A DNA stretch of 64,000 nucleotides from JAPLFM01 sp964650885 (GTDB taxonomy: Bacteria > Bacteroidota > Ignavibacteria > Kapaibacteriales > UBA2268). The position numbers and the translations under genes were made by a program. How positions within the stretch are numbered: the first letter of the stretch is position 1; every line of letters begins with the position of its first letter. Positions 45,706 through 56,065 of this stretch are shown one piece after another. The stretch is taken from contig CAZYXG010000005.1 in assembly GCA_964650885.1 (NCBI GenBank), forward strand, positions 1-64,000, written 5' to 3'. A model generated the notes under the pieces. That model was not told where the DNA came from. It saw only the letters and a list, made by a program, of their open reading frames with translations, and searched no databases.

Positions 45706-48700
45706 ATGAAAAATAATTTACTTTTCACTTTTTTCTTAGCATCTGCATTCTCGCATTTGCTAATGGCAAAAGAAGAAACTAAGCCCACACAAGCTACTGC
45801 AAGTGAAACAGTTAGCAAAGGTTTGAAGTTCAGAAATATAGGCCCTTCCACCGCTTCTGGCAGGATTTTAGACATAGCGGTGAATCCACAGAATCAAGAT
45901 GAATTTTACATAGCAACTGCTGGCGGGGGAGTTTGGAAAACATCGAACCACGGAACTTCTTTCCAACCAATCTTCGATGGTCAGAAATCATTTTCAATTG
46001 GCTGTATCACAATAGACCCAACAAATACAAACACTGTATGGGTTGGCTCTGGCGAAAACAATAGCCAACGTGCTGTTTCTTATGGCGATGGAATCTATAA
46101 AAGCCAAGATGGCGGTAAAACATGGAAAAATATGGGTTTGAAAACATCAGAACATATTGGTAAAATCTATGTTGATTCTAAAAACCCAAATACAGTAATT
46201 GTTGCTTGCCAAGGTCCACTTTGGAATCCAGGTGGCGAGCGTGGTTTATATAAAACTACCGATGGCGGAGAAACTTGGAAACAAATCCTTAAAATATCCG
46301 ATAATACTGGAGTTACAGATTTCGTAGTAGATCCAAGAAATCAAAATGTAATTTATGCTGCTAGCTACCAAAGAAGAAGACACGTATGGACTTTAATTAA
46401 TGGTGGTCCTGAAGCTGCAGTACATAAAACAACAAACGGTGGCGAAACTTGGCAAAAACTTGCAGGCGGACTTCCAGCTGGCGATTTGGGCAGAATTGGT
46501 TTGGCAATGCCAGAGTCGAATCCTGATATTGTATATGCTTTAATTGAAGCAAACGATGGCAAAGCAGGACTATATAAAACCAACGATAGAGGTGCATCTT
46601 GGAATAAGACCAATAATATAGCTACTGGTTCAGCTCAATACTATCAAGAGTTATTTATTGACCCATCAAACGAAAATACAATTTATTCTGTTTCTACTTA
46701 CACTCAAGTTTCTCGTGATGGAGGAGTTACTTTCTCTAACGTTGGGATTAAAGAAAAGCACGTTGATGACCACGCAGTTTGGATTGATCCAAAAAACAGC
46801 AAACACTTTATGATTGGTTGCGATGGCGGACTTTATGAAACTTGGGATAATTCAGCTACTTGGAAATTCTTCAATAATTTACCAATAACACAATTCTATA
46901 GAGTAACTGTTGACAACACAGAACCTTTTTATTGGGTTTATGGTGGCACTCAAGATAACAATACTTTAGGTGGCCCTAGCAGAACTAAAAATGCTTTCGG
47001 AATTATGAACCAAGATTGGCTATATACAGTTGGTGGCGATGGTTTTAAAACTGTTGTTGACCCAAAAGATCCTAATATTGTATATTCAGAACCACAATAT
47101 GGAGTTTTGGTTCGCTACGACAAACGCTCTGGCGAGATGACAATGATTCAACCTCAAGCAGATAAAGGCGAAGAACTTCGTTGGAATTGGGACTCCCCTG
47201 TGATTATATCTCCTCACAGCAATACAAGACTTTACTTTGCTGCAAACAAATTATTCAAATCGGACGACAGAGGAAACTCTTGGACTAAAATTAGTGGTGA
47301 TTTGACTCGCCAAATTAATAGAGATGAACTTAAAGTGATGGATAAAATTTGGGAACCAGAAGCAATCGCAAAAAATGCTTCAACTTCACTTTATGGAAAT
47401 ATTATTGCATTAGATGAATCTCCAATTAAAGCAGGTTTGCTTTATGTTGGTACTGACGATGGTTTACTTCAAATATCAGAAAACGATGGTCAGACTTGGA
47501 ACAAAGTAGAAAAATTCCCAGGTGTACCAGAATCAACTTATGTATCCGATATACAAGCTTCAAGAAACGATGAGAATGTTGTTTATATTACATTCGACAA
47601 TCATAAAATGGGTGACTACAAACCTTATGTTCTTAAAAGCAACGACAAAGGAAAAACTTGGACATCAATTGCATCGAACTTACCAATTGATGGTGCTGTC
47701 TATACTATTGCTGAAGATGGAATTGAAAAGAACTTACTCTTTTGCGGAACTGAATTCGGTTTTTATTTCACTATAGATGGTGGTGCAATTTGGAATAAAT
47801 TAGATAATGGTCTGCCTTCTACTCCAGTGAAAGATATTGATATTCAACGCCGTGAAAATGATATTGCAATTGCAACATTTGGAAGAGGTTTCTATATTTT
47901 AGATGATTACACTCCACTTCGCAATATCACCAAAGAAAATATGGATAAAGAAGCTTTCATTTTCCCTATCAAAGACTCTTGGATTTATAGAGAAGATGAA
48001 TCTTGGGGCCGCAAAAGTTTAGGCGAAGATTTCTATCGTGCTGAAAATCACCCATTTGGTGCTGTTTTCACATACAATTTGAATGACACTTATCAAACTA
48101 AAAAAGATTTACGCAAGAAAAAATCGAAAGAACAAATGGATAAATCAGGCAATCCATACTATCCAACTTTTGATGAAATGAGAGAAGAAGATTTGGAACA
48201 AAAACCAATGCTTATTTTCACTATCGCAGACGATAAAGGGAGTGTAGTTCGCAATTTAACCACTACACCTTCCAAAGGAACTAACAGATTAGTTTGGAAT
48301 TTGAGATATAGCGACACAGACCCAATAGCAAAAACTACCGACATAAATAAAAATAATGGGATATTAATTATTCCGGGTACATACTATGTGTCAATTTCAA
48401 AAGTAGTTGATGGAGTGCGAACTCAAATAGCAGAGCCACAAAAATTTGTTGTGAAAAGCTTAAATAATACTACTTTACCAGCTAAAGATAAAGTTGCTAT
48501 GATTTCATTCCAACAAGAAGCAATGGAATTTAGACGCAAATTTGGTTTGACAAATTCTGTTCTGAATGACCTAAAAGAGAAAACAACTATTCTTGTGAAA
48601 TCAATACTATCAAGTCCAGTTGCCGATAACGAAAAATTACTTGACAATACATACAGAACAATGAGAGAACTTGAAGATGTGAACATTGTGTTGAATGGTG

Positions 48701-48951
48701 ATAATAGCAAAGGAAGCCGCAGTGCAAATCAAACTCCAGCCGTTAGAGAAAGATTAGACAATGTACTTTGGAGTTTCTGGGAATCATTTGCAGAGCCAAC
48801 ACAAACATCTCGCAATCAATTGAAAATAGCGAATGAACTATACACAGAAGCAAATTCTAAATTGAAAAGATTGTCATCGGAAGTTGAAGTTTTAATAAGT
48901 AAACTTAAAACACAAAAAGCCCCACTTCCAAGTGGCAATATGCCAGATTAA
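45706..48951 (+). CDS. Exported BNR/sortilin-type beta-propeller protein
   Basis: A 1081-aa exported protein (signal peptide about 1-21) of the large family often labelled 'glycosyl hydrolase' or 'VPS10/sortilin N-terminal'. The N-terminal ~750 aa are a BNR/Asp-box propeller: repeated units such as SQDGGKTW, TTDGGETW, TTNGGETW, SDDRGNSW and ENDGQTW, each S/T-x-D/N-x-G-x-T-W. The C-terminal ~330 aa form a beta-sandwich then a helical region (about 960-1070) ending in a basic stretch. No glycosidase active site can be identified, so the common label should not be read as an activity. It has no T9SS tail. Confidence 0.84.
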   Translation: MKNNLLFTFFLASAFSHLLMAKEETKPTQATASETVSKGLKFRNIGPSTASGRILDIAVNPQNQDEFYIATAGGGVWKTSNHGTSFQPIFDGQKSFSIGCITIDPTNTNTVWVGSGENNSQRAVSYGDGIYKSQDGGKTWKNMGLKTSEHIGKIYVDSKNPNTVIVACQGPLWNPGGERGLYKTTDGGETWKQILKISDNTGVTDFVVDPRNQNVIYAASYQRRRHVWTLINGGPEAAVHKTTNGGETWQKLAGGLPAGDLGRIGLAMPESNPDIVYALIEANDGKAGLYKTNDRGASWNKTNNIATGSAQYYQELFIDPSNENTIYSVSTYTQVSRDGGVTFSNVGIKEKHVDDHAVWIDPKNSKHFMIGCDGGLYETWDNSATWKFFNNLPITQFYRVTVDNTEPFYWVYGGTQDNNTLGGPSRTKNAFGIMNQDWLYTVGGDGFKTVVDPKDPNIVYSEPQYGVLVRYDKRSGEMTMIQPQADKGEELRWNWDSPVIISPHSNTRLYFAANKLFKSDDRGNSWTKISGDLTRQINRDELKVMDKIWEPEAIAKNASTSLYGNIIALDESPIKAGLLYVGTDDGLLQISENDGQTWNKVEKFPGVPESTYVSDIQASRNDENVVYITFDNHKMGDYKPYVLKSNDKGKTWTSIASNLPIDGAVYTIAEDGIEKNLLFCGTEFGFYFTIDGGAIWNKLDNGLPSTPVKDIDIQRRENDIAIATFGRGFYILDDYTPLRNITKENMDKEAFIFPIKDSWIYREDESWGRKSLGEDFYRAENHPFGAVFTYNLNDTYQTKKDLRKKKSKEQMDKSGNPYYPTFDEMREEDLEQKPMLIFTIADDKGSVVRNLTTTPSKGTNRLVWNLRYSDTDPIAKTTDINKNNGILIIPGTYYVSISKVVDGVRTQIAEPQKFVVKSLNNTTLPAKDKVAMISFQQEAMEFRRKFGLTNSVLNDLKEKTTILVKSILSSPVADNEKLLDNTYRTMRELEDVNIVLNGDNSKGSRSANQTPAVRERLDNVLWSFWESFAEPTQTSRNQLKIANELYTEANSKLKRLSSEVEVLISKLKTQKAPLPSGNMPD

Positions 48952-49006
48952 TTTTCTCCCCTTTTTTCCGTAAATTGTGTATTATTCTAATGTAAAAAAA
49001 AAGAAA

Positions 49007-51700
49007 ATGATTGACTTCCCTAAGAATTTTGACCCTAAAACCAACGAGACCCTTTGGTATTCTCGTTGGAAAGAAAATAAGTTGTTTAGCTCGGATAATA
49101 CTTCCGAAAAACCTAAATATTCTATCCTGATGCCACCACCAAACGTTACTGGTATTCTGCATTTCGGGCACGTGCTGAATCATACTTTGCAGGATATTTA
49201 TATCCGTTGGAAACGAATGAATGGCTATGAAGTTTGTTGGTATCCAGGGCTTGACCATGCTGGAATTGCTACTCAATCTCGAGTAGAAAAAGAAATTAAA
49301 GCTAAGGAAAACCTTACAAGATACGATTTGGGCAGAGAAAAATTCCTTGAAAGAGTTTGGGGTTGGAAAGAGCAGTATGGCAATATTATTCTAAATCAAT
49401 TAGAGTCTATTGGTGTTTCTTGCGATTGGGATAAAACTCTTTTCACAATGGATGAATCGGCTTCCAAATCAGTTACGGAAATCTTCGTTCGGCTTTTCGA
49501 TGCAGGGTTAATCTATAAAGGGAAACGTATTATTAATTGGTCGCCAGATGCTCAAACTGCCCTTTCCGATGAAGAAGTTGAATTCCGCCAAGTCAATGAG
49601 CATCTTTATACTATGAGGTACTATTTCGCTGATAGTAGTGATTATTTGCAAGTGGCTACAGTTCGCCCAGAAACTATCTATGGCGATGTGGCTGTGGCTG
49701 TCAATCCAAACGATGAACGCTATAAGCACTTAATTGGCAAACAAGTAATTGTTCCATTGGTCGGCAGAGCTGTGCCAATTGTAGCAGATGATTATGCAGA
49801 GATTGGCTTTGGTACTGGCTGTGTAAAGATTACTCCAGCCCACGACCCAAATGACTTTGAGCTTGGCAAACGCCATAATCTTGAAATGATTAACACAATC
49901 AATCCAGATGGCACTTTAAATGAACTTACTGGCGATTTCAATGGAGTTGAGCGATTTGCAGCCCGCAAACTAATGGTTGGCAAATTGCAAGAAGCTGGCT
50001 TAATCGAAAAAATTGAAGCCTATACTCACAATGTTGGCTATTCTCAACGTGGTGGCGAACCAATTGAGCCATATCTATCGGATCAGTGGTTTGTTTCTAT
50101 GGAAAAACTAACAGCAAAAGCTACTGAAGTTGTTGAAAATGGAGAGATTAAATTCTATCCAAACCATTGGACAAAAACTTATTCACATTGGATGAAAAAC
50201 ATTAAAGATTGGTGCATTTCTCGTCAACTTTGGTGGGGACATCGCATACCAGTTTATTATACTACCGATGGTCAGTTTACAGCAGCTCGTTCAGAAGCAG
50301 AAGCAAGACAAAAACTAAATATTGGCAATGAAATTGAATTAAATCAAGATAACGATGTTTTGGACACTTGGTTTTCTTCTTGGCTATGGCCAATGACAAC
50401 TATGGGTTGGGACGGTTCGGAAGAAACATTGAATTCACAAGAAGTGAAAGCATTTTTACCGACTGATTTATTGGTAACTGGTCCTGATATTATTTTCTTC
50501 TGGGTGGCACGAATGATTATTGCTACAGAAGAAATTGCAAAAGTGATTCCTTTCAAAAATGTGTATTTCACATCTATGATTCGTGATGCTTCTGGCAGAA
50601 AATTATCTAAATCTCTTGGTAATTCGCCAGACCCACTTAATATTATTGATAAATACGGTGCCGATGCTACTCGCTTCACTATGATTTATCTTGCTCCACT
50701 CGGTTTAGATGTTCGAATGGACATCAATGTGGAAACTCAGGATATTCCATCAATGGAAATTGGGCGTAACTTCCTAAATAAAGTTTGGAATGCTGGTCGC
50801 TTTTTGAATATGCGAAAAGAAGCAATCGAAGCAGAAGAAGCAAATAATGAAAATGTAATTGAAAATTCATTCGACGATGTGAACGAATGGATTGAAATTA
50901 AACTTAGCGATGCTATTGATAAAATCAACACTGCTTTGGATAATTTCAATGTAAACGAGTATTCCAAAACACTTTATGAGTTCATTTGGAAAGACTTTTG
51001 CGACCAGTATGTAGAAATGGTGAAAACATACATATCGCAAAATATTTCAAAAGAAGTGAAAGTTGCAACTATCACAAAATCACTCGAAGTTTATAAAAAC
51101 ATATTGAAACTTTTGCACCCTACAATGCCTTTCGTTACTGAAGAATTGTGGCATATTTTGTTTGAAAGTGATTTGAATCAGTCAATTTCAATGGCAAGCT
51201 ATCCTCAGAAAACAAAGGACAATTCAAATTCTGTTTTGCTAAATCATTTCGAGCTAATGCAAACAATTTCGGAAGAAATCCGAATGCTTAAAGCACAAGC
51301 AAATATAGCAAATCAGAAAACTGAATTTATAATCAATACAGAGGATTCTGGTTTTGTTGAGTTTTTGAAAATAAACTTAGTCATTTTCAATAGCAACGTG
51401 AAATCATCGGAAACAAGATTTAACGAAAAGTCAGACAGCAAAAAGCTTAGCTCGGCAACTCGTGGAGTGGAATTGAATATACTTTTGGCAGAAGATGCAA
51501 TTGATGTGGAAGCTGAGAAAATTAGAATTGCTAAAGAGCTAGAAAGACTGGAATCGCAGATAGATGGCATCACTCGCAAACTATCGAACGAGGGTTTTGT
51601 GGCAAAAGCTCCCGAAAAAGTAATAGAAGCAGAACGCAAAAAACTATCTGATATGACAGATTCAGTAGGGAAATTAAAATTAACATTAAGTAATTTATAA
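49007..51700 (+). CDS. valS: Valine--tRNA ligase
   Basis: Class I aminoacyl-tRNA synthetase, about 897 aa. The HIGH motif is H52-F-G-H55 in PPPNVTGILHFGH and the KMSKS motif is K532-L-S-K-S536. The editing (CP1) domain lies between, with GDVAVAVNP and the conserved GTGCVKITPAHDPNDFE stretch. The anticodon-binding domain and a C-terminal coiled-coil arm (about 835-897, many Glu/Lys/Arg heptads) complete the normal architecture. I use the ATG at 49007; an in-frame GTG at 48977 would only add a Lys-rich leader. Confidence 0.97.
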   Translation: MIDFPKNFDPKTNETLWYSRWKENKLFSSDNTSEKPKYSILMPPPNVTGILHFGHVLNHTLQDIYIRWKRMNGYEVCWYPGLDHAGIATQSRVEKEIKAKENLTRYDLGREKFLERVWGWKEQYGNIILNQLESIGVSCDWDKTLFTMDESASKSVTEIFVRLFDAGLIYKGKRIINWSPDAQTALSDEEVEFRQVNEHLYTMRYYFADSSDYLQVATVRPETIYGDVAVAVNPNDERYKHLIGKQVIVPLVGRAVPIVADDYAEIGFGTGCVKITPAHDPNDFELGKRHNLEMINTINPDGTLNELTGDFNGVERFAARKLMVGKLQEAGLIEKIEAYTHNVGYSQRGGEPIEPYLSDQWFVSMEKLTAKATEVVENGEIKFYPNHWTKTYSHWMKNIKDWCISRQLWWGHRIPVYYTTDGQFTAARSEAEARQKLNIGNEIELNQDNDVLDTWFSSWLWPMTTMGWDGSEETLNSQEVKAFLPTDLLVTGPDIIFFWVARMIIATEEIAKVIPFKNVYFTSMIRDASGRKLSKSLGNSPDPLNIIDKYGADATRFTMIYLAPLGLDVRMDINVETQDIPSMEIGRNFLNKVWNAGRFLNMRKEAIEAEEANNENVIENSFDDVNEWIEIKLSDAIDKINTALDNFNVNEYSKTLYEFIWKDFCDQYVEMVKTYISQNISKEVKVATITKSLEVYKNILKLLHPTMPFVTEELWHILFESDLNQSISMASYPQKTKDNSNSVLLNHFELMQTISEEIRMLKAQANIANQKTEFIINTEDSGFVEFLKINLVIFNSNVKSSETRFNEKSDSKKLSSATRGVELNILLAEDAIDVEAEKIRIAKELERLESQIDGITRKLSNEGFVAKAPEKVIEAERKKLSDMTDSVGKLKLTLSNL

Positions 51701-51791
51701 TTGAAAAACTGAAGAAATTAGTAATTTCCTCATTAAATTTCAATTTATTTTCTTAATTTTAGAAATAAAAATTAATTACGTTTGAATAATA

Positions 51792-53120
<1,329 letters not shown>

Positions 53121-53131
53121 TCTAAGGATAA

Positions 53132-53160
53132 GGGAGATAGTTTATCTCCCTTTCTTCTTT
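53132..53160 (+). terminator. Rho-independent terminator between nuoF and nadD
   Basis: A perfect stem GGGAGATA/TATCTCCC with a 3-nt loop and a T-rich tail (TTTCTTCTTT). The tail ends 2 nt before the nadD start codon. Confidence 0.88.
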
Positions 53161-53162
53161 AA

Positions 53163-53762
53163 ATGAAAAAAATCGGAATATTTGGCGGTACTTTCAACCC
53201 CATACACATAGCCCACACAACCATTGCAGACATATTTGTCAAGCAATTAGAGCTAGATATATGCTTTTTCATTCCTACATTCATCTCTCCATTCAGACAA
53301 AATGAAGCGAATCAAGCAAGTGCTGAGGATAGACTTGCTATGGCAAAGCTTGCAATTTCTAACAATAGTAAATTCCAAATAGATGACTTCGAGATTCAGC
53401 AACAAGGAATTTCATATACAATTAATACAATACTTCACTTTAAAGCAAAGTTCCCAGATAGTATAATATATTTATTGATAGGTGGTGACCAAGCGGAGCA
53501 TTTCGATAATTGGTACAACTGGCAAGAAATATTATATCACGCTAAACTTTGTATAGCCCAACGCCCACTTGTGGACTACTCAAGCAATTCTATATTTATG
53601 AAATTGGCAATCAATTCTGAAATGCCAATAATTATAGACACGCCACTAATGGAAATATCTTCCACTCAAATAAAAGAAAACATTAAACAACACAAACCCA
53701 CAGCAGGTCTACTTAAAGAAGAAGTAGCAGAATATATTCAGAGAAAGGGACTGTATTTGTAG
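53163..53762 (+). CDS. nadD: Nicotinate-nucleotide adenylyltransferase
   Basis: Enzyme that adenylates nicotinate mononucleotide on the way to NAD+; 199 aa. Nucleotidyltransferase signature GGTFNPIH-IAH (residues 8-18, H15 and H18) and the C-terminal SSTQIKENI (ISSTxxR-type) motif are present. The start codon comes directly after the nuoF terminator and has no visible Shine-Dalgarno, so its expression must come from readthrough, from a promoter inside the nuoF end, or from a near-leaderless mRNA (inference). Confidence 0.95.
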   Translation: MKKIGIFGGTFNPIHIAHTTIADIFVKQLELDICFFIPTFISPFRQNEANQASAEDRLAMAKLAISNNSKFQIDDFEIQQQGISYTINTILHFKAKFPDSIIYLLIGGDQAEHFDNWYNWQEILYHAKLCIAQRPLVDYSSNSIFMKLAINSEMPIIIDTPLMEISSTQIKENIKQHKPTAGLLKEEVAEYIQRKGLYL

Positions 53763-53812
53763 GTTGAGGAGATGATAGAATGATTGTATTTTCTATTTTT
53801 ATATCGATTTAC

Positions 53813-54088
53813 TTATTGCAATGCATTAGCAATTTTATCAATAACTAAATCTATCCCTATATTCCAATTTACACCTATTTTATTAGCTAATGATGGAGAA
53901 TAATCATATTCATCTTTACGAGTAACATTTACCCATATTGGTAAAATTAAGTTTTGAGTTTCAATAATTTCTCTTGTGATAATTGAATTGAATTCTGTTT
54001 TTGTCCAACCATGATTATTGAAATAATTTGGAAAAAGAACTAAAATACATTTTTCACATTCTTTAAGTCCCTTTTCAATTGATAGCAA
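53813..54088 (-). pseudogene. TIR-domain remnant (C-terminal part only)
   Basis: An open frame of 91 codons whose first half matches the second half of a TIR domain: SIEKGLKECEKCILVLFPN then NNHGWTKTEF, the position of the 'S...GI..S...VVLS....S.W...E' region. The N-terminal half with the first strand and the catalytic-glutamate region is missing; an in-frame TGA lies about 13 codons upstream. The only start available is TTG. I read it as a truncated, inactive remnant rather than a working NADase. It overlaps the small frame 54040-54174. Confidence 0.55.
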
Positions 54089-54174
54089 GGATATGTTTTT
54101 ATTAAAGCCTCTATAACTCTCTCACGAATCATTGCTGAGTTCGTTTGCCACTGTAAACAATTAATAGTTTTCAT
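54040..54174 (-). CDS. Small PIN-associated protein (possible antitoxin, probably truncated)
   Basis: A 44-aa frame starting MKTINCLQWQ, 6 nt after the PIN gene stop, a spacing that suggests co-translation. The N-terminus resembles, from memory, short partner proteins found beside PIN genes of this type (MKTxxC...). After about residue 24 the likeness ends, and the frame runs over the TIR remnant in a different register. It therefore looks as though a recombination joined the first part of a partner gene to TIR sequence. Whether it is expressed or functional is unknown. Confidence 0.4.
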   Translation of the reverse strand: MKTINCLQWQTNSAMIRERVIEALIKTYPCYQLKRDLKNVKNVF

Positions 54175-54180
54175 TGTTTT

Positions 54181-54660
54181 TCAATTGCAATTTGATTTTT
54201 CATTTCCATAATTCACTATCTCCTTAAGTGAATGAATTGCTAAATTATTATAACCAAGTCGTAAGTTTATAGAATTGCAACCTCTAATTCTATAAATATT
54301 GACGATGTGCTTAAAATTCCAACTTACCAGTAAATCTACTTTATGTATAGTAGCTGTAGCTATATGTAAGCAATCATCATAACTCGATTCTCCTACTACT
54401 TTTTCTGCAAGATATGTTTCTGCCAATTTAATTGCATCGTCAGTTATAGCAACTTTTTCTTTTTGTTTTACTGAAAGATTATTTAAAATCTCTAAAACCT
54501 TCATTGGAGCATTTTCAAGCTCATTTTCTGTAAGTTCTGAATAAACACAAATAATTTCATTTTGCCTAATCTTGTTAAATAACAATCTTATTTCAGTTTC
54601 AAATTCAGAGTCAAAATAACCTCCAAATACAGATGTATCGATATGAAATCTTTGTTTCAT
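54181..54660 (-). CDS. PIN-domain protein (VapC-like)
   Basis: A 159-aa PIN-fold nuclease of the kind often acting as a toxin by cleaving RNA. Acidic active-site residues are visible: D8 in FHIDTSVFGGYFD, a glutamate in SELTENELE (about 40-46), and Y-D-D-C-L-H (about 94-99), followed by VSWNFKHI. No classical VapB-type antitoxin precedes it; a short frame follows 6 nt downstream. It lies in a strip of degraded accessory genes but is itself intact. It ends with TGA. Confidence 0.78.
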   Translation of the reverse strand: MKQRFHIDTSVFGGYFDSEFETEIRLLFNKIRQNEIICVYSELTENELENAPMKVLEILNNLSVKQKEKVAITDDAIKLAETYLAEKVVGESSYDDCLHIATATIHKVDLLVSWNFKHIVNIYRIRGCNSINLRLGYNNLAIHSLKEIVNYGNEKSNCN

Positions 54661-54721
54661 AATGCAAATTTAAGTAGAAAATATATAGAACACAAATAAG
54701 CCATTAGTCTCGTGATTACTC

Positions 54722-55256
54722 TCATCTATTTCCCTCCCACTCCCACTTTTCCAGTTTATACCAATTGCATGTCAGGTCGTAGTATTTGAATGTTTCTTGA
54801 AATTTTAATCCAATTTTTGTTAGTATCTTATTCGAGGTTAGATTCTCAACTTGAGCTGCTGCATATATTTTTTCAGCTTTTAATTGCTCAAAGCCATATC
54901 GTAAATTAGCTGCGGCACTTTCAGTCGCATATCCCTTTCCCCAATATTTTGGAATTAATCTATATCAAAATCAAACGTCTAAGTATTCAATGTGGTTATT
55001 GGTTTCTTCTCTAACGAATTTCAGCCCAGACCAGCCAATGAAATTATTACTTTCTTTTTCAATAACTGCCCAGCGACCAATTCCGTTGTCGAAATACTGT
55101 TTTCTAATACTTTTAATAACCCCAACTAAATACTCTTTCACGAATTCCCAAATATTTATGAACTAATGGGTCTGAATCAAGTGCAAACATATTGTCCAAA
55201 TCTTCAGCAACAAACTCTCTATAAATCAATCTATTCGTCTCTAAGTAAATTTTCAT
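54722..55256 (-). pseudogene. GNAT acetyltransferase pseudogene
   Basis: From the ATG at 55256 the minus strand encodes a normal RimJ/RimL-like GNAT start (MKIYLETNRLIYREF...), then shifts frame near 55140-55150. The +1 frame continues SIRKQYFDNGIGRWAVIEK and later RLIPKYWGKGYATESA, the acetyl-CoA binding region. Two in-frame TGA codons (54971-54973 and 54965-54967) lie just before it, where Gly/Arg-like residues would be expected. The frame then runs to a natural stop at 54722. Three lesions mean no functional product. Confidence 0.88.
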
Positions 55257-55487
55257 CAGCATTGCTTTATTTCAAATTTTCAATTCACAAATTTAGCATT
55301 TTTTTCAAATCTCTTTTAACAAATTTTATTTCTCAACTATGTTTCAGTTTCAATTTACTTATCAATAATTAATCAATCAAACGATTGGAAATAAGTTTAA
55401 TCGTATCTTTTACTAGCTCTCTCCCCAAAAAATATCTAACTTGATTAAACGTTTACTAATTAAATTAATGACAAAAATAGGTAGGTT

Positions 55488-55997
55488 ATGATTATCAAAG
55501 TGATGCAAGATGCTATAAATGCACAGATTAATAGGGAAATGTTCTCTTCAAATGTTTATTTATCGATGGCGGCTTACTTCCAAGGGATAAATCTAAATGG
55601 TTTTGCGAATTGGATGCGAGTTCAAGCTCAAGAAGAAATGACTCACGCACTTAAGTTTTTTGATTATTTACTCGTTCGAAATGGTACTCCTAGTATTGGC
55701 ATTATCGATGCTCCACAGCAAAATTGGGAAAACCCAGTTGTTTGCTTTGAAGATGCACTAAAACATGAAGAATATATTTCAAAAAACATCAATGAATTAG
55801 CTGATTTGGCTATCAAAAATGGCGATCACGCATCTCTAATTTTGCTTCAATGGTTTGTAACTGAGCAAGTTGAAGAAGAAGCAACTACTAATGAGATAGT
55901 TGATAGATTAAGATTAGCTGGGGATTCAAAAAGTGGTTTATTCTTGCTTGATAATGAATTGAAACAGCGAAAAGTTGTTCCAGCTACAATTGGCTAA
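55488..55997 (+). CDS. ftnA: Non-haem ferritin
   Basis: A 169-aa iron-storage protein that assembles into a 24-mer and oxidises Fe2+ at a dinuclear centre. All ferroxidase and third-site residues of bacterial FtnA fall at canonical positions: E17, E49, E50, H53, E94, E126, Q127, E129, E130. No Met haem ligand of bacterioferritin is apparent. It is monocistronic, with a terminator 24 nt after the stop. The ~230 nt upstream hold no gene; no obvious Fur box was found by eye. Confidence 0.96.
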   Translation: MIIKVMQDAINAQINREMFSSNVYLSMAAYFQGINLNGFANWMRVQAQEEMTHALKFFDYLLVRNGTPSIGIIDAPQQNWENPVVCFEDALKHEEYISKNINELADLAIKNGDHASLILLQWFVTEQVEEEATTNEIVDRLRLAGDSKSGLFLLDNELKQRKVVPATIG

Positions 55998-56021
55998 ATT
56001 ATTTTTGATTATACTTTAAGC

Positions 56022-56051
56022 AAAACCTCTAAATTCTGTTTAGAGGTTTTT
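56022..56051 (+). terminator. Rho-independent terminator of the ferritin gene
   Basis: A perfect 12-bp stem AAAACCTCTAAA/TTTAGAGGTTTT with a 5-nt loop and terminal Ts. The next start codon lies 14 nt beyond. Confidence 0.93.
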
Positions 56052-56065
56052 ACATTTAGGCAAAT

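Noticed and set aside
45706..48951. Annotation as a glycosyl hydrolase
   Set aside because: The similarity is to Asp-box propeller repeats. No catalytic residues of a glycosidase family could be pointed to.
53813..54660. PIN plus TIR as a working defence system
   Set aside because: The TIR part lacks its N-terminal half, including the catalytic-glutamate region, and has no proper start codon, so it cannot be an active NADase.
55166..55372. 68-codon plus-strand frame
   Set aside because: It runs antisense over the start of the GNAT pseudogene, with no Shine-Dalgarno and no recognisable protein.
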